Source of the DNA: Saprospiraceae bacterium
Lineage (GTDB): Bacteria; Bacteroidota; Bacteroidia; Chitinophagales; Saprospiraceae
NCBI GenBank assembly: GCA_022763215.1
Contig: JALEHC010000336.1
Span: forward strand, 1-33,532
Direction: 5' to 3'
DNA length: 33,532 bases
The stretch's first letter is position 1. Every line of letters begins with the position of its first letter. Positions 7,014 to 15,987 of the stretch are shown in pieces. Both the position numbers and the translations under genes were made by a program. The notes under the pieces were generated by a model. That model was not told the DNA's origin. It saw only the letters and a list, made by a program, of their open reading frames with translations, and ran no database searches.

Positions 7014-9437
7014 TTAGTGCATACCACCACAGCCGATAGGCGAGCCATCCGGCATTGATTTGGAAGCTGGCAGTTTGAAGCTATCTGGATTGCGGCTAAA
7101 GCTTCTGATTTGCTCTTGCAAATACAACCAATGAGCTTTTTGCGCTTCGTTATCTGTCATTCCAGCCTTAGCGGCCACAATCTTTACAAAATCAGAAGCC
7201 TGCAACATGGCTACCGCAGACACTTGCGGCATTACGTCCTTATCACCGGCGAGCTTTAGCAAATGCATAACAACTTGCTTTTCGACCATGCGGCTAATTT
7301 CCTGAGAGAAGTCATCCGAAGCAGGATCGACTTGCACGGCATTCATTATTTTATCAAAATATGCGGACAAAGACATGTGGTTACGACTTCTTGCATGCTG
7401 TTCGACGATACGCGCCAATCTTTCCGGATTCATCATAAACTGAATCGTATGCTGAGCAGCGCTTTCTGCCGCGCCAATTGGATCAAAGGTCAATCCGGTA
7501 CGTAGTTTGAACAACTCCCGACCCCGACCATACCCCATAGGTTGAGGTGGAATTAATTGAATTACGCTTTCCGGAATTCGCAGGAAATCAGGATCAAGGC
7601 TCGCCAGCATAGCATCTAGTGCTTCGCGTTGTTTATCTGCATCCACCATTTCATTGGTTATTTGACCGTCACCTCGCACAGCATAGGTATATCGAATGCC
7701 ACCAATCAATTTGCTTACTGCTTCAATTTGGTAGCGATGTGCCAAATATAAAGGCACCAAAACATTTTCGAGCATAGCCATTGGCGTACCCATTGGAATA
7801 TTTTTTTCATCAAAGGAAGCCAATGCTGCTTCGCGCACTTCACTCAAGCGCCAAAATTCAGCCACAGCATCGCCATTGTCCCATAAGTGGGCATCTGGGT
7901 GTGCACCATAAGCAGGTCGAGCATCTCGATCAGAAATAAAATGTAAGCCCTGTTCCATATTTTCAGTCAAGATTTTTTGGAGGGCTTCTTTTTCGCTAGT
8001 CCCTTTCGGGAAATCCGAATAGCCGTACATAATGGTACGCTTATCCCATGCTCCGATTCCGGTGTCATAGGCTTCTGAAAAATCCATTGTCCCATCACTT
8101 TTCAGCTGAATGAATGGATGCGGATAATCCATGACAGATGCTCTGTTGTTTACGCTGGACGCAAAATTGTGGGTTAAGCCGAGCGTATGACCAACTTCGT
8201 GAGCAGACAACTGCCGTAATCTTGCTAAGGCCATTTCCAGCATACGCGGATCTGGATTTTCGCCATTTGCGTAAGCATCGATCAGACCTTGTGCAATCAT
8301 AAAATCTTGTCGAACTCTCAGGGATCCCAACAAAACATGACCTTTGATAATTTCACCCGTTCGGGGATCCGTAACCGAGCTACCGTATGACCAGCCACGC
8401 GTAGAGCGATGTACCCAATTGATGACATTGTAGCGTACATCCATTGGGTCAGCTTCTGGAGGAAGCACTTTTACCTGAAATGCATTTTTAAACCCAGCAG
8501 CTTCAAAAGCCTGATTCCACCAACTAGCGCCTTCGATCAGAGCAGATTTGATCGGTTCTGGTGCACCTCGGTCGAGATAATAAACGATGGGTTCAACTGC
8601 TTCACTAACTGCCGCATTTGGATTTTTCTTTTTAAGTCGATGACGAGTAATGAACCTTTTCACCAGCGGTTGATCGATGGGCGTAGCATAATCCTGATAA
8701 GAAGAAGCATAATATCCAGAGCGTGGATCAAAAGACCGAGGCATATAGTCATCATCTGGCAGCTCTACAAAAGAGTGGTGCATACGTACGGTCAATGCAT
8801 CCGATGAAGGGGCGACGGATCGTACCCAGCCACCACTAGCTTGGCCAGTAAAGGTGACTATTGCTTCAAACTCTGAGTTTTTCGGAAAGTTTTTGGTACG
8901 ATTCATATAAAGTGCAGAGCGAGAAGCATCGAGTTTATAGCTCCCTTGGTTACGCGATCGAAGTCGATTGACTACACCGTGGGCATCACGCAGCAAAAAT
9001 GGCGTTAAGTTGATGAGAATTTTACCATCGCTGGTAGTAGTAGCTTCGAAGCCAAAAATGACGGATTGGGCGAAAGCCTCTTCCACGGATTTGCGTTCAT
9101 CATCATTATCGCTAACGGCTCTAAATTCGTAATTAGGCTGTATTAGGAGAACTTTTGGTCCACTTTTGATAAACTTTACCACTCGTGTATCCCCCAATTG
9201 ATTGCGATCGAGGCCAATATCATTTGAGCCAAGTCCGGCCGGAAGGGAATTTACATATAGAAATTCTTGATTGAGTTTATCCACTTCCAACCAAATATCG
9301 CCTTTTTGGTTATCCCAATAAAAGTTGAAATAGCCTTCAAAAGCCTGCATACCAGAAGTCATCTGAGCCAAGCTCTTCTGCCCAGAAAGGCTAAGGGTAA
9401 AAAGAAAAGAAAACAGAAAAGTAAATCGAAGGATCAT
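7014..9437 (-). CDS. Secreted zinc metalloprotease (DUF5117/DUF4953 type)
   Basis: An 807-residue exported protein of the Bacteroidota zinc-dependent metalloprotease family with DUF5118/DUF5117 N-terminal regions and a DUF4953 metzincin-like catalytic region. Residues 1-24 form a clear signal peptide (positively charged start, FTFLFSFLFTLSLSG core). The segment GYFNFYWDNQKGDIWLEV starts the DUF5117-like part. The zinc motif HEVGHTLGLTH is at residues 413-423, and an SVMDYP turn soon after resembles the metzincin Met-turn. The C-terminal region is predicted alpha-helical and ends in GCGGMH. ATG at 9437 gives the signal peptide directly. It is divergent from the adhesin gene. Substrate is unknown; it probably acts in the periplasm or outside the cell. 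Confidence 0.9.
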   Translation of the reverse strand: MILRFTFLFSFLFTLSLSGQKSLAQMTSGMQAFEGYFNFYWDNQKGDIWLEVDKLNQEFLYVNSLPAGLGSNDIGLDRNQLGDTRVVKFIKSGPKVLLIQPNYEFRAVSDNDDERKSVEEAFAQSVIFGFEATTTSDGKILINLTPFLLRDAHGVVNRLRSRNQGSYKLDASRSALYMNRTKNFPKNSEFEAIVTFTGQASGGWVRSVAPSSDALTVRMHHSFVELPDDDYMPRSFDPRSGYYASSYQDYATPIDQPLVKRFITRHRLKKKNPNAAVSEAVEPIVYYLDRGAPEPIKSALIEGASWWNQAFEAAGFKNAFQVKVLPPEADPMDVRYNVINWVHRSTRGWSYGSSVTDPRTGEIIKGHVLLGSLRVRQDFMIAQGLIDAYANGENPDPRMLEMALARLRQLSAHEVGHTLGLTHNFASSVNNRASVMDYPHPFIQLKSDGTMDFSEAYDTGIGAWDKRTIMYGYSDFPKGTSEKEALQKILTENMEQGLHFISDRDARPAYGAHPDAHLWDNGDAVAEFWRLSEVREAALASFDEKNIPMGTPMAMLENVLVPLYLAHRYQIEAVSKLIGGIRYTYAVRGDGQITNEMVDADKQREALDAMLASLDPDFLRIPESVIQLIPPQPMGYGRGRELFKLRTGLTFDPIGAAESAAQHTIQFMMNPERLARIVEQHARSRNHMSLSAYFDKIMNAVQVDPASDDFSQEISRMVEKQVVMHLLKLAGDKDVMPQVSAVAMLQASDFVKIVAAKAGMTDNEAQKAHWLYLQEQIRSFSRNPDSFKLPASKSMPDGSPIGCGGMH

Positions 9438-9472
9438 ATGCGTTTTTTTATACTAATCACGATGTTGATTTC

Positions 9473-9480
9473 CAAAAATA
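9473..9480 (-). promoter_or_regulatory. Candidate -7 box TATTTTTG for metalloprotease
   Basis: Reading leftward, TATTTTTG matches TAnnTTTG and lies 35 bp upstream of the protease ATG, leaving a leader of about 25-30 nt. The -33 region has only an imperfect TTTAC. AT-rich sequence makes chance matches common, so this is a tentative call. Confidence 0.4.
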
Positions 9481-9580
9481 TCAAAAAGTAAATAGCCTAC
9501 GCATGTAAATGGTTGATTTTTTATACTTGGTATACTCCCGTAATTCTAGCCAAGTTTGGCCCGGTATTGAGCAAGAGCAT

Positions 9581-9600
9581 TGTATTTACCGAAAGGTAAA
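9581..9600. repeat. Second copy of the 20-nt hairpin repeat
   Basis: TGTATTTACCGAAAGGTAAA is identical over 20 nt to 2087-2106. The last 16 nt fold as a 6-bp stem with a GAAA loop. Here it lies in a divergent promoter region, about 145 bp upstream of the protease start and 185 bp upstream of the adhesin start. A plain terminator role therefore does not explain it. Flanks outside the 20 nt differ between the copies. Confidence 0.75.
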
Positions 9601-9699
9601 GCTGGAATGGAAAGACCTCCAAACATTGAAATTATATTTGGGAATAAAATTAACCTATCAAACGTCATTCAGTTGAAATTGAAAATGTATATTTAAAGC

Positions 9700-9725
9700 C
9701 CAAATATATTATTAGCTATATTTGG
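9700..9725. promoter_or_regulatory. Inverted pair of -7 boxes upstream of adhesin gene
   Basis: CCAAATATA (9700-9708) and TATATTTGG (9717-9725) form a perfect 9-bp inverted repeat with an 8-bp spacer. Each arm contains TATATTTG, the TAnnTTTG -7 consensus, one for each strand. The rightward copy would start adhesin transcription near 9731, about 55 nt before the ATG at 9786. Another rightward TATATTTG lies at 9633-9640. The symmetry could also be a regulator-binding palindrome. Confidence 0.5.
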
Positions 9726-9785
9726 AACGATCGATCGCAATACTAGCTAAAAGTAGTATTGGAAAGAATACAATTCCTCTCATTT

Positions 9786-12700
9786 ATGAATTACTTTAGA
9801 GACCTAAGCCTTACTTGTGTTTTCTTATTTCTATTTATTTCTCCTATCATTAGCCAAAATGGTAATTTTTATTTCGTAACCGCTTGTGATAAAGGTGATG
9901 GAACCGCGGAGTTCAATTTTGACATTATAAAAATTAATATCCTTCAACAGAATAATGCCTCTTCAGGGAATATTGAATTATATTTTGATCCAGGGTTGAG
10001 CAATTTGCTTCCGAACCAAAGTATGCTGGTTTCACAAGACAGTACAATTTATGCACAAATTGAAGCAGATCAATTTCCAGGAGGTTCAGAAGCCATTCCG
10101 ATTGATTTGTTCGTATTGCCGCTACCAGTACCTGAAATAATTGGTGATTTACAAATTTGTGTAGGGGAATCCACGACCCTAGAAGGTACGGGGGGCGAAA
10201 CTTACGAATGGGTAATATCTACGCTGAACGATTCTATGATGATAGAAGGGAATACAGTAACCCTTAATGAAACCAATCAGGGGCCACTGTCACTAACTGT
10301 TACGGATATCGACGGATGTATGGCAACAATAAGAGATACCTTAGAGTTTTCAAACTTACTGGAAACCGAGTGTTTTGTATCTGGCTTGGCCTCCTCTCCT
10401 ACTGTCCCAGATGGAACAGTAGCAGTAGACATTGACAATGGCCGTCCAACCTTTACCCTTTATGTTGTAAATGAAGATAATGAGGAAGTTATTACACCTG
10501 TGAGTGGTTTTGAAGGTGGAATTTTTGATGTTCCAGACATTCCTATCGGTAATCACCTCTTGATTATTGAGGATGCTTTTAATTGTTTTGACACCTGTGC
10601 ATTTGAGATGCAAGTTTGCGATTTTAGTATTGACGAAGATGCAAGTTTTGCGACCGATTTAAACTGTTTTGAAGACCAGTCGGGTGCGATTGACCTTGTT
10701 TTGAATGGCGGAGTTGGTCCTTATACTTTTCTGTCAGATCAAGTGGACATTGATAATACAACGAATAGTGCCAACAATTTGCCGGCAGGCACTTATGAGA
10801 TTGTTGTAGAAGATGGTTTGAGGTGTAAAGACACTATTTCATTTACTATCAATCAGCCGGAACTACTACAACTATTTTGCACGAGTATTGACGCTATCAA
10901 TGAAGGTGCTAGCAATGGCATGATTCAATTAGACTTTGAAGGCGGTACGCCGCCCTATTCCGTATCATGGTCAGGAACCATGAGTGGGATGGAGTCTGAA
11001 ATCGCTGCGGATACGTTTACAATAGTTGGTTTGCTGGTAGGAGATTATACCATTGAATTGACAGATGCAAATGGCTGCACGGAGACTTGTACAAATACAA
11101 TTTCGGGTCAACCTTGTACCTTGGATGTAGATTATGCAGTTACAAATATCAATTGTGCCTCTGAAGCACAAGGAATCATTGAATTAATGGTTGTAGGAGG
11201 AGTTCCTCCTTATCAGTACAATTGGAATATTGATTCATTGAATAGCGAACCAATCGTAGACAGCTTATTAGCTGGAATTTATCAGGTAACTGTAACAGAT
11301 GCAATTGAATGCGCTGTGGCATTGGAAATTGAAATAACAGAGCCTGAAATTCTATCAATAATCAATTGTTCGGAAGTAACGCCTACCACTCAGATTGGAG
11401 GAAGTGACGGCACAACTACAGTTACAATTAGTGGTGGTGTGGGGCCTTACAGTTATACGTTTGATGGCGCGTCTAATGGTAGCCAAGAAGGTATAACAGA
11501 CACTGAAGTCTTAATAGAAAACCTACCAATGGGGGATTATACCCTGATTGTTAGCGATATATTCAATTGCACTGCCGTCTGTAATTTCACCATTTTAGAG
11601 CCAGATTGCAGTAATTTGGGATTGGCATTGACAGCGACAAATGTTAGCTGTTTTGGAGGTACGGACGGTAGCATTACACCAACGATTACCAATGGAACAC
11701 CTCCGTTTACTATTGAGATCAATAGTACAGAAGGCTATAATGATCTTATACCAAGTATAAATTTGAACACATTTGATATTACTGATTTGCCAGCAGGCAA
11801 CTATCTTATAGAAATCACCGATACCAGACTATGTTCTGTTACAGAAGCTATTGAAATCTTCGAGCCAGAGCCTATTGAGTTAGATTGCAGCAATACGACT
11901 GATGTAAGTGTTGTTGGAACCAATACCGGATCGGCAATAATCACTTTTACGGGTGGAAATCCGGGGCTTTATGCGATTAGGCTTGATTCTCTTGGAACTA
12001 TATTAATGGAAGGCACAACAAATGATGATAGCTTCCAATTTACAGAACTTTATGCAGGAACTTATTCCGTCACGGTAATAGACCAATTGGGCTGCAATCA
12101 GAGTTGCTCAATTGTCATTAATGCTCCCGATTGTGATGATTTTAGTGTTCAATTGGAGGCCACCAATGTTAGCTGTAATGGCGAAAATGACGGAAGCATC
12201 AATGCAGTGGTTATCGATGGTGTTTTGCCCTTGCAAGACGTTAGTTGGAGCAATGGCGCAGATGAATTGAGCCTGGAGAATCTTACGCCTGGGGATTATA
12301 CCCTTACGGTGACAGATGCACGCGGATGCTCAGATGCCATGACTGAAACCATTTCGGAGCCGGCGGAAATTGTACTTACATGTGATACATTTGGCGTAAG
12401 CCAGGTAGGAGGCAACGATGGTATGATACAAATTACCTTCCCGGGTGGAAACCCAGGTGTAGACTCTATCTTTTTGGACTCCATGGGTATTAATTTGGAT
12501 CAAGGTACCACGGGAAATAATAGTTTTCAGTTCGATGGCTTATTTGCAGGAACCTACACCGTAACGGTCATTGACCCCTTGGGGTGTACCCAAAATTGTA
12601 TTTCTGTAATTAGTGAACCAGCATGTGATGATTTTAGTGTTCAGTTGGAGGCCACCAATGTTAGCTGTAATGGCGAAAATGACGGAAGCATCAATGCAGT

Positions 12701-14909
12701 GGTTATCGATGGCGTTTTGCCCTTGCAGGATGTTAGTTGGAGCAATGGCGCAGATGAATTGAGTCTGGAGAATCTTGCGCCTGGGGATTATACTCTTACG
12801 GTAACAGATGCACGTGGATGCTCAGACGCCATGACTGAAACCATTTCGGAGCCGGCGGAAATTATGCTCACCTGTGATGCATTTGGCGTAAGCCAGACAG
12901 GAGGTAATGACGGTATGATACAAATTACCTTTCCGGGTGGAAACCTAGGTGTAGATACTGTTCTGCTGGATTCCATGGCGATCAACCTAGAGCAAATTAT
13001 CTCGACTGACGATGCCTATCAATTTACAGGTCTCTTTGCAGGCGAATATCAAATTATCGTTATTGATGCAATAGGTTGTACAGCTACGTGTGCAGTTACT
13101 GTAGAAGAACCAAACTGTGATATTGAGCTAGTTTATTCATTAGATACGATTGCGTGTAATGGCGATCTTGTGGAGCTTGACCTTACGGTAAATAATGCGT
13201 CGCAGAACAATCTTTCGTTTGAATGGTCAGATGGCGTAATGACGGAAGACCGAACCGATCTGGTAGCAGGAACTTATGCCGTGACTGTAATTGATAATAA
13301 TACCCTTTGTGAAGCGGATACTATAATTATGATATCCGAACCAACCGAATTAGTGATTGCCAACTGTACATCGCCCGCGGCAGGGATTAATTTTATTGAA
13401 TTAGGATTTAGTGGGGGAACGCCCAATTATGAGGTGGTAGTTACGAATGGAGTTAATACCATTTTGATCAATGACTTTGAAGGTGGTGATACGCTATTGA
13501 CGAATTTACCTGAAGGAGAATACAGTGTCACTATGACAGATAGTAACGAATGTAGCTCTATCTGTTCTTTCACTATTTCAGAAGATGATGATCCGCCGCC
13601 TCCCAACAACAATTGTGATGATGCGTTGCTGCTTACGCTAAATGAGCCCGTATTATGCCCAGGAGATACGATAGTAGTCGATACTTTTATGGGTGTCAAT
13701 ACTGCTGGAGCCACGGCTTCCAGCATCAGCCTTTCTCCGGATTGTGCTATGATGGGTAATTTTAGTCAATTAGAATGGGATGTATGGTATCGTATTGAAG
13801 CGTTGCCAGCCTTTATCCAGGAATTAACCATTCGTGTACACTCTGATTTTGATCAACCGCATTTGGTTTTATTCGACGGTACCGATTGCGACAACTTAAT
13901 AGAGCTAGCTTGTAGCTTTGACGAAGATGGTGATCGTTTAGCCACGATCAGCATTCCAGCGCCCATGGAAGGCAATACCTATTTGTTGATGCTTGGAGGG
14001 ATTGATGTTGGGGGATTTGAGGTGGTGCTGGAATCTGAATATGAAGCAACCTTTTTTGAACTTGGTTTCTCACCGGCAGAGATTATATCAATCAATTTAA
14101 ATCCGTCCGAAAATAAAGTTGATCTGATTGCGGAGGATTATTCGAGCATAGGAAGTTTTGGCATGTGGCAAAGCAATTCTTCTAGTGTTGTCTTTTCTGA
14201 TGCAAATGAAGCGATAACGGAAGCCAGCAATTTACAGATATGTAATAATACTTTCACATGGTTAGTGTCTACTTTTGAATGTCCTTTTTATGATGAGGAT
14301 CAAATTAGTATTTTCAATTCAGGTGGAATTGAGTTAGAAGCCAGAGACACTTTTTTTGAAATTGAAGAAGGGACAAGCATTGAAAATGCTTTTTTTATTG
14401 AAAACGACTTTTTGGACACGCTTTCACAAGTTCGTATTGAAATTATTATGCCACCTACATCCGGATCATTAATGGTTTTTGACTCTATAACCAGCCAGTT
14501 TACCTATTCTCCTAACGAAGATTTCATAGGTATTGATTCTTTTCGATACCGCATTTGTCCAGTTTTTGATTGTCCGGAAGTTTGTGATGAGGGAGTGGTG
14601 TATGTAAATGTAATTGATAAAATAGAATGTGAGTCTCCATTTTTTTCTCCGAATGGAGATGGGAAGAATGATATGCTAAAGTTCATAAAACTCCTCCCTC
14701 CCAATAATTTTGAGAATAATCGCTTAGAAATTTTTGATATAACTGGAAAAGCTGTTTTGGTAGCACAACCTTATTTAAACAATTGGACTGGGGAATTCAA
14801 TGGTAATGACTTAGAAGATGGCACTTATTTTTTTACACTATGGTTAGACTATACTCAAAAGGAAAAATTCTGTAAAGGTTTTATTACCCTTATATCAAAT
14901 TCTAAATAA
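9786..14909 (+). CDS. Giant SprB-repeat adhesin with gliding/T9SS C-terminal domain
   Basis: A 1707-residue secreted surface protein. I start at ATG 9786 (MNYFRDLSLTCVFLFLFISPIISQ), which begins a good signal peptide; an in-frame TTG at 9759 only adds nine residues. From about 10370 to 13590 there are roughly 13 SprB-like units of about 80 residues, typically ATNVSCNG..DGSI...GG..P.....GDYTLTVTDA.GC, in two alternating types. One pair of units is duplicated almost exactly (period 492 bp). After a PPPPNN linker there is a beta-sandwich resembling a pre-peptidase-type domain (about 13600-14040), then an Ig-like cadherin/Big_9-style domain (about 14340-14610). Last comes the CHU_C gliding-motility C-terminal domain beginning ECESPFFSPNGDGKNDMLKF, which is a type IX secretion sorting signal (type B). 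A SprF-like gene follows 7 bp later. Likely role: a cell-surface adhesin for gliding or attachment. Confidence 0.93.
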   Translation: MNYFRDLSLTCVFLFLFISPIISQNGNFYFVTACDKGDGTAEFNFDIIKINILQQNNASSGNIELYFDPGLSNLLPNQSMLVSQDSTIYAQIEADQFPGGSEAIPIDLFVLPLPVPEIIGDLQICVGESTTLEGTGGETYEWVISTLNDSMMIEGNTVTLNETNQGPLSLTVTDIDGCMATIRDTLEFSNLLETECFVSGLASSPTVPDGTVAVDIDNGRPTFTLYVVNEDNEEVITPVSGFEGGIFDVPDIPIGNHLLIIEDAFNCFDTCAFEMQVCDFSIDEDASFATDLNCFEDQSGAIDLVLNGGVGPYTFLSDQVDIDNTTNSANNLPAGTYEIVVEDGLRCKDTISFTINQPELLQLFCTSIDAINEGASNGMIQLDFEGGTPPYSVSWSGTMSGMESEIAADTFTIVGLLVGDYTIELTDANGCTETCTNTISGQPCTLDVDYAVTNINCASEAQGIIELMVVGGVPPYQYNWNIDSLNSEPIVDSLLAGIYQVTVTDAIECAVALEIEITEPEILSIINCSEVTPTTQIGGSDGTTTVTISGGVGPYSYTFDGASNGSQEGITDTEVLIENLPMGDYTLIVSDIFNCTAVCNFTILEPDCSNLGLALTATNVSCFGGTDGSITPTITNGTPPFTIEINSTEGYNDLIPSINLNTFDITDLPAGNYLIEITDTRLCSVTEAIEIFEPEPIELDCSNTTDVSVVGTNTGSAIITFTGGNPGLYAIRLDSLGTILMEGTTNDDSFQFTELYAGTYSVTVIDQLGCNQSCSIVINAPDCDDFSVQLEATNVSCNGENDGSINAVVIDGVLPLQDVSWSNGADELSLENLTPGDYTLTVTDARGCSDAMTETISEPAEIVLTCDTFGVSQVGGNDGMIQITFPGGNPGVDSIFLDSMGINLDQGTTGNNSFQFDGLFAGTYTVTVIDPLGCTQNCISVISEPACDDFSVQLEATNVSCNGENDGSINAVVIDGVLPLQDVSWSNGADELSLENLAPGDYTLTVTDARGCSDAMTETISEPAEIMLTCDAFGVSQTGGNDGMIQITFPGGNLGVDTVLLDSMAINLEQIISTDDAYQFTGLFAGEYQIIVIDAIGCTATCAVTVEEPNCDIELVYSLDTIACNGDLVELDLTVNNASQNNLSFEWSDGVMTEDRTDLVAGTYAVTVIDNNTLCEADTIIMISEPTELVIANCTSPAAGINFIELGFSGGTPNYEVVVTNGVNTILINDFEGGDTLLTNLPEGEYSVTMTDSNECSSICSFTISEDDDPPPPNNNCDDALLLTLNEPVLCPGDTIVVDTFMGVNTAGATASSISLSPDCAMMGNFSQLEWDVWYRIEALPAFIQELTIRVHSDFDQPHLVLFDGTDCDNLIELACSFDEDGDRLATISIPAPMEGNTYLLMLGGIDVGGFEVVLESEYEATFFELGFSPAEIISINLNPSENKVDLIAEDYSSIGSFGMWQSNSSSVVFSDANEAITEASNLQICNNTFTWLVSTFECPFYDEDQISIFNSGGIELEARDTFFEIEEGTSIENAFFIENDFLDTLSQVRIEIIMPPTSGSLMVFDSITSQFTYSPNEDFIGIDSFRYRICPVFDCPEVCDEGVVYVNVIDKIECESPFFSPNGDGKNDMLKFIKLLPPNNFENNRLEIFDITGKAVLVAQPYLNNWTGEFNGNDLEDGTYFFTLWLDYTQKEKFCKGFITLISNSK
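12132..13115 (+). repeat. Tandem in-frame 492-bp duplication inside adhesin
   Basis: The segments 12132-12623 and 12624-13115 align at a constant offset of 492 bp (164 codons). The first ~290 bp of each copy are nearly identical at DNA level, with only scattered, mostly silent changes such as LENLTPG/LENLAPG. The remainder is more diverged but still homologous. Each unit holds two SprB-like modules. The DNA identity points to a recent duplication or gene conversion compared with the other, strongly diverged modules. Confidence 0.9.
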
Positions 14910-14916
14910 AAACCTT

Positions 14917-15987
14917 ATGCATAATCAATACATCAATGTTTTATTTTTAATCTTATTAGCAAGTTTTTATGCTAAGAGCCAATCGTTTGTTACAAATGTT
15001 TCAAATTATAATCATATTGGCATGATTAATCCAGCTTTTTTCGATACTTATTACATAATTAATGGAGTTGAAAATGATAAAAGACATACCATAAATTTCT
15101 ACCATAGGCACCAACAATTTAAAGGATATGAAGGCCTACCTCAAGATGTCGGGATAAATTATCAAGGAACTTATAATTCTAAATATCTATTTGGAGGAGG
15201 AATTTATGGTCAAAAGTTAGGTGCACTTAACACCACAAAATTTAATATAAAGTTTGCATTATTAGTTTTAGGAGGAGCTAATGATAACCGAACTAACCAT
15301 TCGGATAGTAGGATCTTTATTGGCATTGGAATAGATGGGGGGGAATCTTACATTCAAAAAAATATTCTTACCATAATTGAAAAAGATGATAGGATTTTTA
15401 GCGATTTTAACTTCACAAAAAACTTTTACTGGATGCCCAAATTAGGTGTAATGGGCAGAATCTTTTTGGGGAGTGATAATTATTTTATTTTCGGAACTGC
15501 TTTTTCTGGCAGATTTGAAAAACTTAGTATCAATACACCTTTCGAGAAAACTGAAAGAATTAATCTGAATACTTCTTTTTTGATCAAAACAAGTAAAGGT
15601 GATTCTAATTCAACAACAAAAAGCTTAAACTTTTTAGAAATAGCCTTGTTCAATGAAACTTTCACTTCGATTTTTACTAAAAAAAGAAATATTTTAGTAA
15701 GTCGTTTCGATATTTTGTCACGTTTTTACTTAAAATTTGGTTCAGATAGTAATATTAGTAACTGGAATCTACAAAACGATTACCTTTCAATAGGATTGGG
15801 AGTTAAAAACATGAATTTCAATCCCCATTTGACGGGAAATATATTCTTCGAAACGAGTTATTTCTTTTATAATTTTTTGCCTAACTGTGATTTTGGAGTT
15901 AATTTTAGTTACCAAACTAGAAAAAATAAATTTGAAGGTCTACAAAGCATGAGTGCATACGCGACTAGGATAACCTTTGTCTTTTAA
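14917..15987 (+). CDS. PorP/SprF-family outer membrane protein
   Basis: A 356-residue protein with signal peptide (MHNQYINVLFLILLASFYAKSQ) and the N-terminal NPAF motif (residues 38-41) typical of the PorP/SprF family, outer-membrane beta-barrel-like proteins of the type IX secretion/gliding machinery. The alternating hydrophobic/polar pattern and the C-terminal aromatic residue (TFVF) fit an outer-membrane barrel. In other Bacteroidota, a SprF-type gene directly follows a SprB-type adhesin and is needed for its secretion or surface attachment; the 7-bp gap here matches that pairing. Its DNA is noticeably more AT-rich than the adhesin gene. The last 23 bp overlap the 3' end of the convergent TSP3 gene. 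The family call is by motif and context because the overall sequence is divergent. Confidence 0.8.
   Translation: MHNQYINVLFLILLASFYAKSQSFVTNVSNYNHIGMINPAFFDTYYIINGVENDKRHTINFYHRHQQFKGYEGLPQDVGINYQGTYNSKYLFGGGIYGQKLGALNTTKFNIKFALLVLGGANDNRTNHSDSRIFIGIGIDGGESYIQKNILTIIEKDDRIFSDFNFTKNFYWMPKLGVMGRIFLGSDNYFIFGTAFSGRFEKLSINTPFEKTERINLNTSFLIKTSKGDSNSTTKSLNFLEIALFNETFTSIFTKKRNILVSRFDILSRFYLKFGSDSNISNWNLQNDYLSIGLGVKNMNFNPHLTGNIFFETSYFFYNFLPNCDFGVNFSYQTRKNKFEGLQSMSAYATRITFVF

Larger units (their letters stand above)
9438..9785. other. Divergent intergenic region, protease/adhesin
   Basis: About 350 bp between two divergently transcribed secreted-protein genes. I see no credible gene. It holds one copy of the TTTACC-GAAA-GGTAAA hairpin repeat (9581-9600), a leftward TAnnTTTG box for the protease, and two rightward TATATTTG boxes (9633-9640 and 9717-9724) for the adhesin. 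The second of these is half of an inverted pair of -7 boxes. The right part (9630-9730) is very AT-rich. The region is therefore mainly regulatory. Confidence 0.6.

Noticed and set aside
8409-8807. Plus-strand 132-codon frame opposite the metalloprotease
   Set aside because: Antisense shadow of the protease catalytic region; no domain or regulatory context.
9759-9785. TTG start that would extend the adhesin by nine residues
   Set aside because: The ATG at 9786 directly begins a standard signal peptide; the TTG extension adds MERIQFLSF without improving it.
12132-13115. CRISPR-like or satellite array
   Set aside because: The repeat is a 492-bp in-frame protein-coding duplication inside a continuous gene; there are no short repeats with spacers.
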